A DNA stretch of 64,000 nucleotides. Source: Sacculina carcini (Eukaryota; Arthropoda; Thecostraca; Sacculinidae). Below are positions 16,200 to 57,588 of this stretch, one piece after another. The translations under genes were made by a program, and so were the position numbers. The DNA lies in the NCBI GenBank assembly GCA_916048095.2, contig OU696584.1, positions 1,397,501 to 1,461,500 on the forward strand, read 5' to 3'. The notes below the pieces were generated by a model. That model ran no database searches. It was not told where the DNA came from and saw only the letters and a list, made by a program, of their open reading frames with translations. Within the stretch, counting starts at the first letter, position 1. Every line of letters begins with the position of its first letter.

Positions 16200-17250
16200 A
16201 AAACGCACGATCTCGATGACTTGCCGCAGTTAAACACAACCACATCTGCTTTACTTTATTAGCAGAAAAATATACAAAGCGTGAATACACTAAGCTGAAT
16301 CAAATAGCATGCTTCCAACATGAAATGTTGACTGGGCGACAAATTTCGCTACAGGCGCACAAAGCGATTTGCAGAGCATTTGAGATAAAAGCACAGGCAT
16401 TGCTTCATGAATATCACGGAAAAGCGTTAGAAAATACTTTAAAAGCATCACAACATGAAAGCATTAGGCGATTCAATAGTTTTCATGGAAAACAGCTGAG
16501 TGAATGTTCTTGAACGGCGAAACTGTTGAGATTCTATTGTGTTATTCGTTTTCAGCAAGGATTAGCCAAATTTTCTACGTCACAGGAATGATTTTGATTG
16601 GAGCTGAGGGAAACTGCAGAATGGCACAACGATGAAAGTGAAAGTGTTTCCATGGAAAAAAGCGCAAGCTTAATATTTACATTATCCATTTTACCTAGTC
16701 AAATTTACAATGCGGTCATTTCATACTATATCAGTCCTTGGTTTTCACAGTTAACAAATAACATGTTATGCAGTTAACATGCTATGCGAAAGTTCAACAG
16801 AGGCTGAGTATCCAAGCAAAATGCAGTGAAACTTTTCTTGAACGATACGATAAAACAGTTCTTTATTGAATACGAATATAAAACTTTTCATTTTCATTGA
16901 AAACAAAGTCAGGTATCAACACCATGGACATTTAATTATGATGCTGCCTTTAAACAGGAAAAATATGATGTATTTTTGCAAAATAGAATCCGGTCGAACC
17001 ATTCTTTACCATTCTGTTTACGGAAGCAGGAGTTAGAAGCACTATTATGATATAGAAAATAAAAGTAATTCAACGTTATTGCCGATAATATCTGAGCATA
17101 TTACAGTCAAATCAGAAGATAATACCACTTGAACAGCTCATTTAATGCTTATGACTTGCAGCAAATGCAATTACGCGCGACATCCAACATTCATCAATTC
17201 CATATACACAGCTAGCCGCTTGGAACCAGTGCAAATATGCATGTTCTCTA
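16200..17250. other. Unannotated intergenic sequence
   Basis: Short reading frames only, such as 16325-16513, none with a recognisable motif. No repeat structure seen. Confidence 0.5.
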
Positions 17251-17254
17251 GCAC

Positions 17255-17571
17255 CGGTGTTCTCAACCAGGGGTTTTCATACCCCTTGGGGGCATGGCAA
17301 CCAAAGATCAGGGGTATGGGACTTGATTCCTGGGTACTGGTATAAATTAGCAATGGTATATAAATCCCAAACAAATGGTTATGTTTTTTCCTAGTAACCC
17401 GTATCTTAAGTAAACCAACTTCAAGAGATTGAAATACTCAGGGATCTGGCAGACATACCGGCAAATAAGAGAAACGGTGATAATTATTTGAACAGTCAAG
17501 TAAAAGGTGTATGGCAGCATATTCGACAACTCATCGTGGGTATGAAACCATCAAAAGGTTAAGAACCCCGT
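17255..17571. mobile_element. hAT-like MITE with GGTTCTCAACC termini
   Basis: Starts CGGTGTTCTCAACCAGGGG and ends GGTTAAGAACCCCGT, imperfect inverted termini of the familiar GTGGTTCTCAACC class. Flanks TCTAGCAC and TCCAGCAG match at 6 of 8 positions as an aged target duplication. Confidence 0.65.
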
Positions 17572-17574
17572 TCC

Positions 17575-18345
17575 AGCAGCTACACATCGTAACATCAGCT
17601 AGCATCAAGAATAAGCAACTATCCGCGATAGCTCTGCAAGCTTGACAAGCTGGGGTGAATACACACACGCACGCACATACTTGCAAGCTGGGGTTAATAC
17701 ATACACACGCACATACACATAGAGAAGAGTATGTTTACTCTTGCACAAATTTCATCAAGCTCGGCGAGTAATTGAAATGCAGGCTGTGAAAGCAACACTT
17801 GATATAGTTGAGCAATGTACAGCTTAATTGGCTGGCTTTCATCAAGCTCGATTAATCGCTAATTATGCGTATTAAGCAGAAGCCGCACTATCGTATATCC
17901 CGGCAATTAGGCACAAATTTCAATACAAAATTCTACGCCATATCTTATTCTACTCCATATTTCCTATGGTAGGCTTAATGGTCAGAGCTATTTCAGGGTG
18001 AATAATTCAGTCTGTCAAAGTGAAATATATTCAAAAGAATAAGCGTCGTTATATTATGAATTATAGCAATGTTAATCAAGTAAAAATATCTTCAATAGTT
18101 TGATCAAAACTAAAATTAACACGTAATTATAAGAAAAGGACGGATTTTGTTCAGCATATTACATACAACATAAACTGAGAATTTGAAAATACTACCGGAG
18201 AAAAGTTCAAATTTGGTTGGACTTATTGAATCGTTCTACTAAAAACTTAGTATTTCAGGCTTGAAAAGTTCCATTGGCTTAATGGCCCGGACCTGCGGTA
18301 TATAATGCAATGGCGTAGCTGAGTGCTTGAGCAGGCTTGAGATCG
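17575..18345. other. Unannotated; local 50-bp duplication
   Basis: At 17640-17720 a segment containing CAAGCTGGGGT(G/T)AATACA followed by an AC-rich stretch is duplicated. The rest shows no feature. CAATGGCGTAGCTGAG at 18309 resembles a MITE terminus but has no partner. Confidence 0.5.
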
Positions 18346-18378
18346 GTGAGGTGAGGTGAGGTGAGGTGAGGTGAGGTG
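18346..18378. repeat. (GGTGA)n pentamer
   Basis: About six tandem GGTGA units. Confidence 0.9.
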
Positions 18379-18689
18379 GTTCACACAGATGTCTCCTTGC
18401 GTAATTCGCACATCCCTTCATCAAAGGTGCACACCTCTGTAAACACAATGTCCTAATGTCAATTGTGTCCCGGTTGCTCTTGAAACTAGGCGCACATGTG
18501 GAAACAACACAAGCTGGTCATGAGTTGTAGGCTATTTTTCAATGAACATTTCACGTGGCGGTTGGACGTTAAGTCTTGTCTCCTTCTCAAGCTGTTCTGT
18601 TGTGGGTTATATTTTGAACGTAAGAATACATTTCAGTGAACACTAAAACTAACACCAAGTTTGGCCAGGACCGACACAGAGTAACATCA

Positions 18690-47287
<28,598 letters not shown>

Positions 47288-47411
47288 CTGTGTCACATAA
47301 AAACAAACACACCGTCAAACATCTACGCCAGCAGCATGCCATTCTATCCTTCAAACCTTCTCCCGTTTCGGCTTTTTGCACAAACACTGGTTGTTGAAAG
47401 CTAAAAAGCTC

Positions 47412-47415
47412 TCTC

Positions 47416-47488
<73 letters not shown>
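47412..47488. repeat. (CT)n(AT)n compound microsatellite
   Basis: CT run followed by AT run, immediately left of CTAGCATT and the first hairpin repeat. Confidence 0.95.
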
Positions 47489-47930
47489 TAGCATTAAAAC
47501 CCGCCCGCTGTGCGGAACAATCCATAAAAATATTGCAAATTATAAAATAAATAAGGCAAACTCACAAAAACTTTAATCAATTGAAAAGTCTAAATTTCAT
47601 TATTTTTAATTTTATTTTGACAAAATATTTTCACTCAGCCCGCCTCATGTTTGAACCCGCCCGACGTGCGGAAAATTCAGAACTCGAACACCAGCCGTTC
47701 AGGATCTTGAAGTCAAATCCATTAGTTATGTATATGAATTCATTCTACACGGTGAAATTGAACGTTTTATTGCTGCCCGCGGTACATTTTTATTTCATAA
47801 AAATGAGCCATCGCTTCGTTTGCGTTTGAAGCCCCTGATCTATACCATTGAACCCGCGCAATTATGTCACCTCATATTCAAGCATACATACACAGACAGA
47901 CAGATCATTTCTTTCATATATACATAAAAG

Positions 47931-47965
<35 letters not shown>

Positions 47966-48160
47966 AACCCGCCCGTCGTGCTGAACAATTCATGGAATAA
48001 AATTCATATTCAATCCATAAAATAATTTGAATACAAATTAAAAAGCAAACAATTATACCTGTATATACGTTTAACAACAAAAAACTCTAAATGTGAATAT
48101 TTTAAATTTAAATTTGACAAAATATGATCCCTCAAGCCGCCTCATATTTGAACCTGCCCG
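47487..48160 (+). repeat. Hairpin-bearing dispersed repeat, left part
   Basis: Copies of an AT-rich module each centred on CCGC-N7-GCGG: 47501-47515 (loop CCGCTGT), 47657-47671 (CCGACGT) and 47969-47983 (CCGTCGT, right arm GCTG). Two lead-ins alternate: CTAGCATTAAAACC and CCGCCTCATGTTTGAACC. The fourth copy is split at 48160 by the LTR element. Confidence 0.85.
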
Positions 48161-48858
48161 TATAACAAAGTTAAAATCAGACCAGTTTTCTATATATCAG
48201 TTTACTCGGTTTTCTCTCTCTCTATATCTCAGTTTACGTTCGCGTTCTTTCGCGGCCTGCTTGTGCAGCTGTCGTTAGGCTAATTTATGTGTTAGGGTGA
48301 CCTCAGTAGTACACTGCCCCTGATATGCTTGGCAACGTGTTACCGTTGATTAATTATCTTTTTTTGTATGTCTGACTTGGCTGAGCAGATCGTGGCAACA
48401 CGCCTGTGTACTGTCAGATCGTGTTTAGAAATAGCTCGCAACTAGGTTGCGCAGCCGAACTGTTTGCCCGGTGAGATTCAGTGTGGCACATTGAGCCGAC
48501 GACCTGTGGTCGTGGGTATATATACCTGTGTTGTACTAACAATAAGGGGGTGATACTAGAGACTGGAGACGCTAGAGATACTAGGCTCACTAACGATAGG
48601 GCAGTCAAGATGTGACACTAACAACAGAGGACCACTCACCCAGGCAGGCAGTTATTAAGTCGTCATTAGAGCATTAGGTTCAGGACTTTATCATGTTTTA
48701 TGAGTAGATTTGACTGGTTTCTAAATACACTATTAAAATACGACTGGGTGACTATTACTTGTTATCGCGGACCACAACATCAAGAGGAACTATCAAGACA
48801 TCACGATCAGCCGAACGAAGAACAACATAACAACATATTATTATCATGAACCGTTACA
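48161..48858 (+). mobile_element. 5' LTR (698 bp)
   Basis: TATAAC...GTTACA. It contains a GGTATATATACC TATA-like palindrome about 350 bp in. I found one difference from 51860-52557 on reading. It is followed by TTTGGTGCCGTGACCCGG, a primer-binding-type sequence. The preceding GCCCG is repeated after the 3' LTR. Confidence 0.95.
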
Positions 48859-51800
48859 TTTGGTGCCGTGACCCGGATAGCTACTGATTGAAGCCATGAC
48901 AACCCGTACGACTACAAATTGCTGCAGTGACCAGACAACTACAGAATTATTGCTGAATAGCATCATCGTGTCGAATGTTCGGTCGATCACACCGGTGGCT
49001 CAATGAACTGTGAGGTGAGTTTTATCTCAATTTTCCTTAAGCCTTGTCAGCATCCAGAGCCTTACTCAGAATAAAATTAGGAAATATAAGAAATATATTT
49101 GGATGAAATATGGAGCAAATATAGATCAGGAAATATCAGTGATATTAAGTATGAAAATGAACTAAAACCACCACTGAATATGGCCAGTATGTGGTTCAGA
49201 AAGCAAAACCCAGAACTAATTTTGCTGCTAATGTTAAAAATCAATATGTTCTGTAAATATAGGAGGACCTCCAATCAATATTTTAGTAGATGCTGGGTGT
49301 GATGTATGAATAATATCGAAATATTGCGTGAAGAAACTAAGTTGTATGTCTTGTAGGATGCGTTTGACTAGTATAACGGGGACAAGATTAAACAATATTG
49401 CACTTATTAAATGATCGGTGTCTTTTGTGAATTTTGACACTAAATATTCTAGTAGAGGACACGAAATTGAAGGACAGTTGGATATTAGGCTGGGATCTGT
49501 TTAATTATTGGTATAATTATTATGGTGTACAATTGGAATTTGATATTTTTATTATAGTGTCAAAACATGTACTATATACGACTGAGAAATATGAGAAGAC
49601 AATCACTCACAAATACTTTTTTTAATCAGGACGAGATGTTGAAATATTTGAAATGAAATGTAAAACTATCTGTCAAAAGTGACAGATATTTGAGAACATA
49701 CATTTAAAGTATGTATAGCAACGCATATAAGATGCATTGGAACGTCAGGGCACGATATGCCGCTGATGACTAAATAAATCAATGAAAGATGACTAAATAA
49801 CTAAATGATTGATGACTATATGACTAAATGACCAGATTAAGTAGATGTTGGTGTAGACACTGTGTATCTCATACCAGAAAATGAGAGTGTAAGATGTGTT
49901 ATAAAATAGGAAACGGATATCGAGGAAAGTTCCATAGACTTAACTGATGGATATATGAATGCGTTAAATATTTAGCAACAAGATAATGTACGAGGCACAC
50001 ATGGTGTCAAGAGAAGAACCTTGTGTCAACCGTCTAACTGTGAAAATACACAAGACATTTAGTCGAAAGCATTTAACATGCTACTTAATAAACAAGCGGA
50101 GTAATTGAAGCAATTACTTTGTTGACTAAGTCGGTTAGTTGAAACTAAAGGCATACACAGAAGTATGCTATGACATCAATTAACGACCAATAAAGTAGAT
50201 TGTAATTAGCATCGAGAATATACGCAGAAGTATGTGTGCACTAAAAGTTACAAAAGACGAAACATTACTCTGTAAGTGTGTAAAATATATTCTTGAAACT
50301 AGATAAATATATGAAAACTTGATAATAAGGTGAAATTGGGTTTAATTATAAATACAATAATATTTCATAATGATAAAAATAAAACGGCTCTGGATATTGC
50401 TCCTATTAATTGTTTCCTATTAACTGTCTATATTTTCTCTTATGATTGCGGCCCTGTTTTCCTACCTCGTGGTAAATTAGTTTCATATTTCCAAGTGGAC
50501 ATTGCATGCGTTTTTCATTCAATTCCCTGTCTCAATCCTGCTACCACACCGACACAGAACAATGAGTCACTGGCGAGAATTGTCCGTTTTTCGGTCTGAA
50601 GAGGCGAGATTGAGTCAACAGTTTGCTGAACCCCCTGATCAACCGTGTGCTGAACTGACTGTCTACTAACAACGACAACGAAAACAATTAGCGGACTGAG
50701 ATAAGTCAATGCCGAAATCATCATCAACACGAGCCGAGACAACACCAGCGGTTCACCAACCAGCCTGAAAGACAACTGCGATAAAGATTGGGACGAGTAA
50801 CCATGGAAGACGGTCGGATATTAATCAACGCTATTGACAACAAAGTGCTGCAGGTGTTTGCGCAAAACGACGACAGCAGCTGGATGACTGGTGAAGCAGC
50901 GCGTGGACTACGAGTCGACAGAGATACCCCGCCGGTATAGGTCTTCTGCCTGATGTGATTCAAGATCAACAACACCTGCTTGGATCGAGCAGTGGACGCG
51001 TTCGTGGTCGGCAACACATGGTTGAATGGTTTTATTAACACGATATATCGCTCATTTTATATGTATAATGTGTTGAGCTAGTTAGAATTAATTGTAACCA
51101 GGTGTCCGTAACCTTATGTCCATAACCGTGTGTTAATTACAACTAAGTTAGTTTCTCATGTAGATTTGTGAGATATAGATTCTTGTTGTTCTAGATTATA
51201 AGTTACTGTGTTAGTTGCGATTAATTTATGCGATAGACATAGACATGCGCTAATCTAGAATTTTGTTTCATTGTATAATTGTGTTTAAGTACTTTGATAT
51301 ACACACTTGAATATTTAGGTGAAAGGGGTTGTAATGACTAGTTAGGGTTAAAGCTAATAATTTTTAATGAAAATGTAAAGATTACTGGTCTGAATAATTT
51401 TAAAACCTTACTTTTGATCAAGCTGTCGAGTATTTTGGGCTAATACTGAACGCTGGAGCTGTCAGTTATTGATGATGCCGGAATACCACAAAACTATTGG
51501 GATGAGACAAACATCGACAAAAGACAGTTAATGTGCCAGAATTCACCAGCAATTGACTGGTGACACAGGATGTTCCTGTGTTTTATGTACGGCCCTGTCG
51601 ACTCGATGTGACAGTTGATTATTACAGACGCACAATACTGTATGCACATACTTGTGGAGTATGTGTGTATGGTGAGAAATGGCGCTGTATAATCACTGAT
51701 CAGAATTATGCCTCAGTCCTACCCTGAAGTGGAAACCCGGCAAATAATGACTGGCAGTTTGCTATAATTGCAACTATCACGATTCAGTAGAGCCGTTGGC

Positions 51801-51859
51801 TTTGATGGCCGTGATTGTGTCTAGTGTTCACATTCGTTTAAAAGACCTCGCAGCTGTGA
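48859..51859 (+). mobile_element. Decayed internal region of the LTR element
   Basis: About 3.0 kb with many stops. At 49262-49310 the plus strand encodes GGPPINILVDAGCDV, resembling the flap and active-site strand of a retroelement aspartic protease, but with DAG in place of the usual DTG/DSG. No RT or integrase motif is readable. At 50802-50939 a 45-codon frame (MEDGRILINAIDNKVLQVFA...) is open but unassigned. No clear polypurine tract precedes the 3' LTR. Confidence 0.75.
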
Positions 51860-52557
51860 TATAACAAAGTTAAAATCAGACCAGTTTTCTATATATCAGT
51901 TTACTCGGTTTTCTCTCTCTCTATATCTCAGTTTACGTTCGCGTTCTTTCGCGGCCTGCTTGTGCAGCTGTCGTTAGGCTAATTTATGTGTTAGGGTGAC
52001 CTCAGTAGTACACTGCCCCTGATATGCTTGGCAACGTGTTACCGTTGATTAATTATCTTTTTTTGTATGTCTGACTTGGCTGAGCAGATCGTGGCAACAC
52101 GCCTGTGTACTGTCAGATCGTGTTTAGAAATAGCTCGCAACTAGGTTGCGCAGCCGAACTGTTTGCCCGGTGAGATTCAGTGTGGCACATTGAGCCGACG
52201 ACCTGTGGTCGTGGGTATATATACCTGTGTTGTACTAACAATAAGGGGGTGATACTAGAGACTGGAGACGCTAGAGATACTAGGCTCACTAACGATAGGG
52301 CAGTCAAGATGTGACACTAACAACAGAGGACCACTCACCCAGGCAGGCAGTTATTAAGTCGTCATTAGAGCATTAGGTTCAGGACTTTATCAAGTTTTAT
52401 GAGTAGATTTGACTGGTTTCTAAATACACTATTAAAATACGACTGGGTGACTATTACTTGTTATCGCGGACCACAACATCAAGAGGAACTATCAAGACAT
52501 CACGATCAGCCGAACGAAGAACAACATAACAACATATTATTATCATGAACCGTTACA
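51860..52557 (+). mobile_element. 3' LTR (698 bp)
   Basis: Same length as the 5' LTR and almost identical; a T to A difference corresponds to 48692. It is followed by GCCCG (52558-52562), identical to 48156-48160, giving a 5-bp target duplication. Confidence 0.95.
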
Positions 52558-53090
52558 GCCCGTCGTGCGGAATAATTCAGAACACAAACACGTAACAAAC
52601 AATGAAAGTTGAAGCATGTAAGCCCGCCCGTCGTGCGGAACAATTCATACCATTAAATTGTTATTCAATTCATAAGAGAAAATAAATATTAATTAATAAA
52701 GAAAAGAGTAAACCCGTAAAAATTTCCTGTTAAAACCTGCCCGTCGTGCTGAATAATTCAGAACTCTGACACAAAACAATGAAAAATGACTAAACTTATT
52801 TATCATAATATTTTCAAAATATATTTATAACTCAACATCGCCATCTAGCATTAAAACCCGCCCGTTGTGCGGAACAATTAATAAAGTAAAAGAAATATTG
52901 AATGAATAAAAACGATTAGAAATTTTAAAAGAAAATGTAAACCCATAGAAAGTATTAAACAATAGAAAAGTATAAATATGAATGTTTATATTTTAGATGT
53001 GGCAAAATATTTTCCCTCAAACAGCCTCGTATTTAAACCCGCCCGTCGTGCGGGACTATGAATAAAATATAATTAATCAAAAAGCAAAAA
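52558..53090 (+). repeat. Hairpin-bearing dispersed repeat, right part
   Basis: Further CCGC-N7-GCGG copies at 52558-52570 (completing the split one), 52624-52638, 52858-52872 (loop CCGTTGT) and 53039-53053, and a degenerate copy at 52736-52750. Spacing is 65-190 bp. Confidence 0.85.
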
Positions 53091-54050
53091 GCTTATCCAA
53101 TAGAAAAATATATATTTGTAAATTCTTGTTTTAATTATGGAAATTGTGTAAATGCTTGTCTTAATTGTTTTATGTGTAACAAATAGTTACGGAGAAATAG
53201 TAGAAAAATTAATTAATTTTAGTCGCCCGGTGTTCAAGTGTAATTTGGGATGTATTTGAGAATTTTGCCAATTTTACACGTTTTTTGTATCATTTGTGGG
53301 TATAAATTATAGCTTATCTTGTAGAACACAAAATTTCTACACAATAGTATAAGTTGTATAGCTGTACCATTGATGGTTTATGAGTATTAGACAGCGGAAT
53401 ATTGACCAAAGTATTCACGTATTTTTGTGCGAATTTTGCCTTTTTGACTTTGTAATTTTGACTTCATACCGCCGTAACTTTTTCAATACACTTTGGAAAA
53501 CTAAAAAAAACATATCGTGTTGTAGAAAACAAAATTTCCAGCATGATGGTATTATTTATTTAGATGTGTGATACTTAGTTGTTGAGGAATAGAGGAAAAA
53601 GTATAGAAAATCGGACGCCTTGAGTTTAAATAAAATTTGAATGTAGATTTAAATTTTGTCGTTTTTACATGTTTTATATTTAATTTTTTGATATGAATTA
53701 AAACCTATCTTGTAGAACACTAAGTTTTCTACACAGTGGTATGATCTGTATTGCTGTACCATTTATGATTTAGGAGGACTTGATGACAGACTATTGACTA
53801 AAAGTTTCGGATTTTTCAGGGTTCATTTTGTCTTCTCACCGCTATAACATTCTTGGTTTTATTTTGAAAATTTTACATTTTACCTATCGTGTCAACAAGA
53901 AGATTTTCAACGTAATGGTATAAATTATTAGCGGGTACACTGAGTGGTTATTGAGTAGAAGCTTGCAGAAAATAGACCAATGAGGGTGGGACAGACAGAC
54001 AGACAGATACACACACACACAGAGAATCTCTTATATATATACATATAGAT
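53090..54050 (+). repeat. A/B tandem repeat (about 190-bp half units), plus orientation
   Basis: Recurring TTGTAGAACACAAAATTTC and TGGTATAA...TGTACCATT motifs at about 53320, 53525, 53712 and 53890, alternating with CCGCCGTAACTTTTTC and CACTTTGGAAAACTAAAA (A) and TCGCCCGGTGTTCAAGTG (B). It ends with GGACAGACAGACAGACAGA, (AC)n and CTCTTATATATA. Confidence 0.85.
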
Positions 54051-54119
54051 AAATATAAAAATATATAAATATATATATAAATATAAATATATATAAATAT
54101 ATATAAATATATATAAATA

Positions 54120-54216
<97 letters not shown>

Positions 54217-54240
54217 TTATATATATATTTATTTATATTC
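54050..54240. repeat. (TA)n/(TAAA)n microsatellite
   Basis: About 190 bp of TA-rich simple sequence at the end of the A/B repeat. Confidence 0.95.
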
Positions 54241-54245
54241 ATATA

Positions 54246-54935
54246 CAGTAGAAGCTCTATTTAAACGCATGACGTTCTATTTTTAACGTTCCCCCGTAGC
54301 GTCGTTCAATTATAGGGTGCCGCTCTATTTTTCGACTAGCTGGTCAGAATTTTGAGAAGATACGGCAAATTTTATAGATGAAAAAAGAACCAAGAAACGT
54401 ATGCATATTTATTAACAAAGAAGAAAAATACAGACCGATTGCTGGTAACTAATCACAAAGTCACTAATACAACTCAGACAGTCATAGCTATTGCCAAAAG
54501 AGAAGAATTTATGAAATGTAATGTTCAATTAGAGGATGTCATTCAATTTTTCAAGGTTCTCCTATGGTGCCGTTTGAATAGAGCAGTGGTTCCCAACCTT
54601 TTTCAGCTTGTTAGCCAATTTAGCATCCCATATTAAGCATGTTACCCCATTTTTACTGTACATGTTACTGTAGGCATTCACACACACACGCACGCGTGGA
54701 CACACAACTATATATAACACACCATATGAGCAATACAATATCCACACAATGCAAACAATAAACATAATATGCTAAGCTAACATTAATCCCAATACAAGGT
54801 ACCGCAATGTTTTCTTGAATTTCAGAATTTTTAACATTTTCCTGTCACCCCTACATTACCCCCCAACAATTGCTAAATTATCCCCAGGGGGTAATTTACC
54901 CCCAGGTTGGGAACCACTGGAATAGAGGTACATCG
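54246..54935. mobile_element. Putative pogo-like MITE (CAGTAGAAGCTCTATTT)
   Basis: The left end CAGTAGAAGCTCTATTTAAA follows TA. CGTTTGAATAGAG at 54571-54583 is the inverse of its CTCTATTTAAACG and marks the right end, which is decayed beyond that point. It contains the hAT MITE 54584-54919 inserted in the right terminus. Confidence 0.5.
54584..54919. mobile_element. hAT-like MITE with perfect 8-bp duplication
   Basis: Left CAGTGGTTCCCAACCTTTTT, right CCCAGGTTGGGAACCACTG. GAATAGAG at 54576-54583 and 54920-54927 is identical. 336 bp. Confidence 0.95.
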
Positions 54936-56315
54936 CTGAGTTAGTATTCATCAGTATTCGTTCAGTGTAGCTCGGTAGTAATTGTATCACCGCCAGATTG
55001 CGCGTTTCCAGAGCGTCTCATTACTGAATGCAGGCGAAAATGGATATGCTATGGATATGAAAATGCTATGAAAATGGATATGGAGACGTGGAATAATATG
55101 GTATTATTCAAGCTATGACACCGACCGACCCAGGTTATTTTCAACTGTTCTTTGACTCGATAATTTAAAAGAAGTTTCTAGTGTATTTCCAAAATCATCG
55201 CAATAAAAATCGAATCATCATTGACGCAGTACATGCAATACATTACAGCCATACTGCAGATGTCTCTATTTTGTTTCCAAATACGTAATCTAAAATATTG
55301 ACACAGTAGTAATAACTGATTAATATTTCAAATAGAGTGAGTGAGTGAGAAACAGAGTCAAAAGAGATAACAAATATAGATTGACGAAGCTGATGAGAAA
55401 AAGAGGTGAGGAAAAGGAAGCGGTGATATGAGTAGGAAGAGAGTTATAGAGGCGAGGACTTGTAGTGTCTACATATGCTTTTATTAATTAATCTTTTGAT
55501 CGTTTTTATTCATCAATCAATATTTATAAATATTATAATTTCTATGTTTTACCTTTTATTAGATTGTTTAAGTCTCAGTTAATGACAAATGAATGCCATT
55601 CAAATCAAGACGGTTAGATTTGTTACTTGTTTCGTCAAGGCATTCACTGTTTTCGGATTATTGTTATTTTTATTACATTTTATGTTATGTTAATTAATTT
55701 AATTGTAAATTTACTGTTTAATTTGTTATATGTGACATATATTACATGTTTATATATACTTGCATCGATAGACGCTATCGCTGATTGGTACGCCAGAGCA
55801 GAAATTATTTGAATGTTCCCAGGCGTCAAGTAGGAAAAGTGTGTGGATAAGAATACACTCTCTCTTGTGCGTCCAAACCTTGTGTTATATATTACATGTT
55901 ATTTTGTGTGTGGTAAGATTGATCTAACCAGAGTGAACCACCACAGACTAAAGAAGAACATTAATTTTGAGGACCAGGGGGTCTCATTGGTGGAACGAGG
56001 ACAGTGAAGAGGAAGGTGGCGGCGAGAAGGGAAAGAAGCGATCATTTAGAAGTTACTAGAAACGAAAATAATCGAATTCGGATTGATAAAGCACGCATTT
56101 TGTCCCTCTGTGCGACCCTAATTTCCACTTGGTCACCCTTCCGTTCTCCCGCCAATGAGGATGTTCTCCCACCGCAAGTTACCAACCACCGCACTAGACG
56201 AAATTTTCAGCAGGGCAGAACACCATAAAAATAACTAACGCATATTAGAATTACCTTACTCCGTTACAACAATACAGTTCAATGTTATTCACACAAACCC
56301 AGTTTTTTATATAAC
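54936..56315. other. Unannotated sequence
   Basis: TTGGTGGAACGAGGAC at 55988 resembles a retroelement primer-binding site but no LTR was found. Around 56055-56100 a 45-bp segment (ACTAGAAAC.AAAATAA..GAATTCGGATTGATAAA) matches 8287-8332 in the Raptor intron. Confidence 0.4.
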
Positions 56316-56323
56316 CTAATGAC

Positions 56324-57580
56324 TAGGGCTGTCAAAAGTTAATAAAGTTACTTTCTCACCTAAAGGTCACTTTTTCATAAGCTACCTAAAACTGCATGAA
56401 AAAGTTGTGTACGATGATTATTAAAAAAGTTATTAGGTTACCAAAAGTTACTTTTTCATCGTTAGGTTACTTTTTTGCTTTTAAGGTTACTTTTTTATCG
56501 TCAGGTTAAATTTTGTTATTTTTCTTGTTATTAGGTAAGTTTACCACAAAGTTTAGTGACTTTTTGCAGATAAGAGGCACAAAAACGGTATATATGAGGA
56601 TAAAATAGGAAAAGAGATGGAATATTAGGTCTGAAGATCAAGAAATGTCAACATTTCTGCTGTTAGGATTTAGCAATTGATATTCATCTTAATATCCGTG
56701 CTACTCGATATGTATACGTTTTTGGGTACGCAGGATAGTGTAATTCCATTTTAGGAAATGTCCACGAACCGGAGGGTGTCGTGAGATGTTTGGAGTGTGG
56801 TATAGTACGATGTGTGAGCTCTCTATACCAGATACTGCACTGTAGCACTTGACAGTACGTATTTACTTGAACAGGAATTTGCACGTGATTTTCAGGGCGT
56901 GAGATAGCGCCATTATCCCACGTTTGACATATGGGAGGACGGGGGGCATTCACACATGCAGTGTTCACGCTCACACTAATATACAAACTGTAGTACGTGC
57001 TATTTGATAAAAAGTTCCATTGAAAAAATATAAAGAACATCATTGCGACCATTACTAAAAATATTTACATTTGCAATTAGTGTATTTCGCATTTGTATGA
57101 GCTTTCCACTTAAAAATTATATTTTGATGGTTATGCTCCTTTTTTCGATGTTAGCCAAATTATGTTAAGTCACTTTTGGTTGTTTGTTGTAAAAATGGTA
57201 CCAGATCGGAGAGGGTGGAAAAGTAGTACCAACTCGGAAAGATGATAAAAAAGAAGGACTGGTGTATTTTCTTCCTTCAGAACTGCAAACAGAAATTGAC
57301 TTTTTTTGAAGGAGGTTATTTTTAGGTTACCTTTTTATTGGTTATTAACAGGTTAACTTTTTATTGGTTACTTAATATGTTCACAAACAAACAACAAACA
57401 AACCGTGTATTTCACATAGCGCACTAATCAGCAAAGGTGTGATAAACATGTGATAAAACGATACAAAAGTGATAATAACTTTAAAACTCAGGTTATTTTT
57501 AGGTTACTTTTTTAGGTTACTTTTTCTCGAAAATAAAGTTACTTTTTTCTGATTTTTAGGTTACTTTTTTGACAGCCCTA
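56324..57580. mobile_element. hAT-type element with TAGGGCTGTCAAAA termini
   Basis: Left TAGGGCTGTCAAAAGTTA, right TTTTTTGACAGCCCTA. CTAATGAC occurs exactly on both sides (56316-56323 and 57581-57588). Both ends carry many copies of AGGTTACTTTTT, a subterminal repeat that transposases of this group may bind. The 1257-bp element has no readable transposase. Confidence 0.92.
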
Positions 57581-57588
57581 CTAATGAC

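Noticed and set aside
18309-18345. MITE start CAATGGCGTAGCTGAG
   Set aside because: No right terminus or duplicated flank.
50515-51041. Minus-strand frames with a hydrophobic stretch, considered as opsin TM1-TM2
   Set aside because: No GN..V, LAxxD or other TM1/TM2 motif; they lie in the interior of the LTR element.
55985-56010. Primer-binding-site-like TTGGTGGAACGAGGAC with purine-rich follow-on
   Set aside because: No LTR pair or coding remnant could be found around it.
56684-57052. 122-codon minus-strand frame inside the 56.3 kb hAT element
   Set aside because: No transposase motif and atypical composition; probably chance.
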